NCBI GenBank assembly: GCA_905220665.1
Contig: CAJNAR010000092.1
Span: 1-25,110 of the forward strand
Origin: Albugo candida
Taxonomy: Eukaryota > Oomycota > Peronosporomycetes > Albuginales > Albuginaceae
Direction: 5' to 3'
DNA length: 25,110 bases
The translations under genes were made by a program, and so were the position numbers. Below, piece after piece: positions 23,781 to 25,110 of the stretch (within the stretch, counting starts at the first letter, position 1; each line of letters starts with the position of its first letter). Below the pieces are notes generated by a model that was given only the letters and a program-made list of their open reading frames with translations, had not been told where the DNA came from and did not search any database.

Positions 23781-24399
23781 TTGCTAATCGTTAACGAAGC
23801 TGTATTGTTGATCACTTTGAATATACTGTCACGCAAAGTATCGTTGTATCATGATAGCAAGGCCATCTATCGTCGTATACTTTTAGTGTTCATGATGCCT
23901 GTTAGCATTGTTTTGATACTTATTTGCAAGCCGAGAAGAATTAGGGGAGTACGGGTAAGCTCCTCGGGATATAACAAGGTGGATGGTGGCTCGAAAAGAG
24001 TCATAGTCGGGACCTTATTTCCCCTTTCTTTTAGAAATACAGAATATCGACGAGGTGTGATAGATATCAAAGTAGATTCGTATAAAGTTCTTCCACAAGT
24101 TTCAATGATTGGCGATGACGTTACTTTTTTCATCCCAACCTTCAAAACGATTCGTGGCGGTTACTGTGACAGAGTTTCCCAACTGAGAAAAGCCAGATGG
24201 TTTCTCATTAAAACAGAGATCTTGATCGCAACCGGTCTCAACTCTCAAGTAGTCAATTTCGGAGATGGGAATTTTACAGCATCTCACACTGAGTTAAAAC
24301 AAACATTTATGTAGATTAAAAGCAGATATGTTCATATTCCTACTGAGCTGAAAAAGAATCAAGCAAATTTAACTTGGTCTACCAACTAGAATAGGTCAC
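23781..24399. repeat. Unit 39
   Basis: 619 bp; forward frame complete (to 24314). TCGTTGTATC with TCGTATAAAG; ends with ACTAGAATAGG, shared only with unit 40. Confidence 0.97.
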
Positions 24400-25017
24400 T
24401 TGCTAATCATTAACGAAGCTGTATTGTTGATCACTTTGAATATACTGTCACGCAAAGTATCGTTTTATCATGATAGCAAGGCCATCTATGTCGTATACTT
24501 TTAGTGTTCATGATGCCTGTTAGCATTGTTTTGATACTTATTTGCAAGCCGAGAAGAATTAGGGGAGTACGGATAAGCTCGTCGGGATATAACAAGGTGG
24601 ATGGTGGCTCGAAAAGAGTCATAGTCGGGACCTTATTTCCCCTTTCTTTTAGAAATACAGAATATCCACGAGGTGTGATAGATATCAAAGTAGATTGGTA
24701 TAAAGTTCTTCCACAAGTTTCAATGATTGGCGATGACGTTACTTTTTTCATCCCAACCTTCAAAACGATTCGTGGCGGTTACTGTGACAGAGTTTCCCAA
24801 CTGAGAAAAGCCAGATGGTTTCTCAATAAAACAGAGATCTTGATCGCACCCGGTCTCAACTCTCAAGTAGTCAATTTCGGAGATGGGAATTTTACAGCAT
24901 CTCACACTGAGTTAAAACAAACATTTATGTAGATTAAAAGCAGATATGTTCATATTCCTACTGAGCTGAAAAAGAATCAAGCAAATTTAACTTGGTCTAC
25001 CAACTAGAATAGGTCAC
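24400..25017. repeat. Unit 40
   Basis: 618 bp; one-base loss in CTATGTCGTA breaks the forward frame early. ACGGATAAGC as in unit 5; ends ACTAGAATAGG. Confidence 0.97.
24894..24993. other. Near-invariant 100-bp block of the unit (example from unit 40)
   Basis: The block runs from ACAGCATCTC to AATTTAACTT, unit positions 496-595, and spans the end of the forward frame and the region after it. In all 41 occurrences only three substitutions were found: GACTAAAAG in the left partial, AGATGTGTTC in unit 4 and CTGTAAAAG in unit 9. The 150 bp just before it are among the most variable of the unit. It contains the inverted repeats ATATG-TT-CATAT and CAAG-N9-CTTG, the latter around AAATTT. A protein-binding or structural role is inference. 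Confidence 0.6.
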
Positions 25018-25110
25018 TTGCTAATCATTAACGAAGCTGTATTGTTGATCACTTTGAATATACTGTCACGCAAAGTATCGTTGTATCATGATAGCAAGGC
25101 CATCTATCGT
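25018..25110. repeat. Unit 41, partial (unit positions 1-93)
   Basis: Left part of a unit cut by the window edge; carries ATCATTAACG and TCGTTGTATC. The array clearly continues. Confidence 0.97.

Larger units (their letters stand above)
1..25110. repeat. Tandem satellite-like array, unit about 619 bp, 40 full and 2 partial copies
   Basis: The same unit recurs head to tail across the whole window. Its phase is set here at the recurring TTGCTAATC. Full units start at 276, 895, 1513 and so on to 24400; spacings are 615-620 and average 618.6 bp. The base length is 619; departures are explained by a pyrimidine tract near unit positions 241-254 that varies by one base and by a few 1- or 3-base indels. 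Units differ by scattered substitutions that are shared between subsets of units, not by random noise. The array is cut at both window edges. Known satellite families behave this way (tandem, homogenised, higher-order structure); the assignment to satellite DNA is inference from structure. A cluster of real small genes is the alternative, made less likely by the lesions in most units. Confidence 0.98.
8321..25110. repeat. Array domain III (units 14 to right edge)
   Basis: Units return to GAGGT and TTTCCCC, and mix two linked variant sets near unit positions 450-495: one ending GATTGGTATTC, the other GATGGGAATTTT. The GATGGG form is seen only here (unit 1 has a related GATGGAAATTTT). The T-to-G change giving TCGTTGTATC, and CCACGAGGT, are also confined to this domain. 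Confidence 0.8.

Noticed and set aside
300..24700. TATAAAG (unit position about 301) as a TATA box and CAATAAAAC or CATTAAAAC as polyadenylation signals
   Set aside because: Such AT-rich hexamers are common by chance at this composition; TATAAAG is lost in units 1, 2 and 4, and there is no sign of a transcript.
276..24932. Forty separate small bacterial membrane-protein genes
   Set aside because: Three quarters of the copies are broken, the start is TTG with only a weak AGG upstream, there are no promoters or terminators between units, and a 25-kb homogenised array is not bacterial in style.
1..25110. CRISPR array
   Set aside because: The repeated unit is 619 bp with no alternating repeat and spacer; differences between units are scattered substitutions, not unique inserts.
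1..25110. Tandem rRNA, 5S, tRNA or spliced-leader RNA gene cluster
   Set aside because: No conserved rRNA or tRNA segment is recognised in either strand. TAGCAAGGCC and GGCTCGAAAAG only partly resemble polymerase III A and B boxes and lie about 130 bp apart with no RNA fold between them. The GTAAG site alone does not make a spliced-leader gene.
1..25110. Satellite-borne hammerhead ribozyme
   Set aside because: The core CTGANGA was sought on both strands of the unit; CTGAGAA, CTGAGTT and CTGAGCT are near misses that lack the required G-A, and no matching GAAA arm was found.
1..25110. CENP-B box
   Set aside because: TTCG occurs several times but never with the required downstream A and CGGG at the right spacing.
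1..25110. Transposon or retroelement concatemer
   Set aside because: No terminal inverted repeats at unit junctions, no target-site duplications, and no transposase, integrase or reverse-transcriptase motif in any frame.
1..25110. Pure rolling-circle or assembly artefact
   Set aside because: An artefactual concatemer would give identical units or random errors; here variants are shared in ordered blocks (pentamer, two- and three-unit repeats, three domains). Local collapse or misplacement of units remains possible.

Overview
The whole 25,110-base window is one head-to-tail tandem array of a single unit of about 619 bp. Nothing else was found: no flanking single-copy DNA, no RNA gene, no transposase, no CRISPR array. 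Taking the recurring TTGCTAATC as an arbitrary unit start, there are 40 complete units (276-25017, mean 618.6 bp, range 615-620), a 275-bp right part of a unit at the left edge and a 93-bp left part at the right edge. Both edges cut through a unit, so the array continues outside the window. All units are in the same orientation.

The best reading is satellite DNA, or a very large tandem family, in a eukaryotic genome. The reasons are the long unit, the array size, point differences between units (roughly 96-99% identity by eye), higher-order repeat structure and the lack of any intact gene common to the units. One unit counted by hand (23781-24399) is 38.8% G+C and has about 22 CpG, close to random expectation. 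That argues weakly against a heavily CpG-methylated vertebrate or plant genome and fits an invertebrate, fungus or protist. The organism cannot be named from this sequence.

Layout: three domains carry different diagnostic variants. Domain I (1-3365) holds the most diverged units. Domain II (3366-8320) is marked by CGACGAGAT and a TTTTCCC-T(7-9) tract. Domain III (8321-25110) is marked by TTTCCCC tracts and, in many units, GATGGGAATTTT near unit position 490. Long-range duplications are visible: a direct repeat of a 3,093-bp pentamer (13268-16360 and 16361-19453, about 10 differences counted), a two-unit block repeated four units apart (3986-5223 and 6463-7701), and a three-unit block repeated 17 units apart (8321-10175 and 18836-20692).

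Each unit has the remains of a 177-codon forward frame (TTG start, no ATG start) that is intact in only 10 of 40 units. Most of its lesions fall in an 80-bp stretch that looks like a small intron (GTAAG to a pyrimidine tract and TAG). A separate 100-bp block at unit positions 496-595 is almost invariant across all 41 occurrences (3 substitutions seen) and is the best candidate for a constrained, non-coding element. No unit-encoded protein is recognised.
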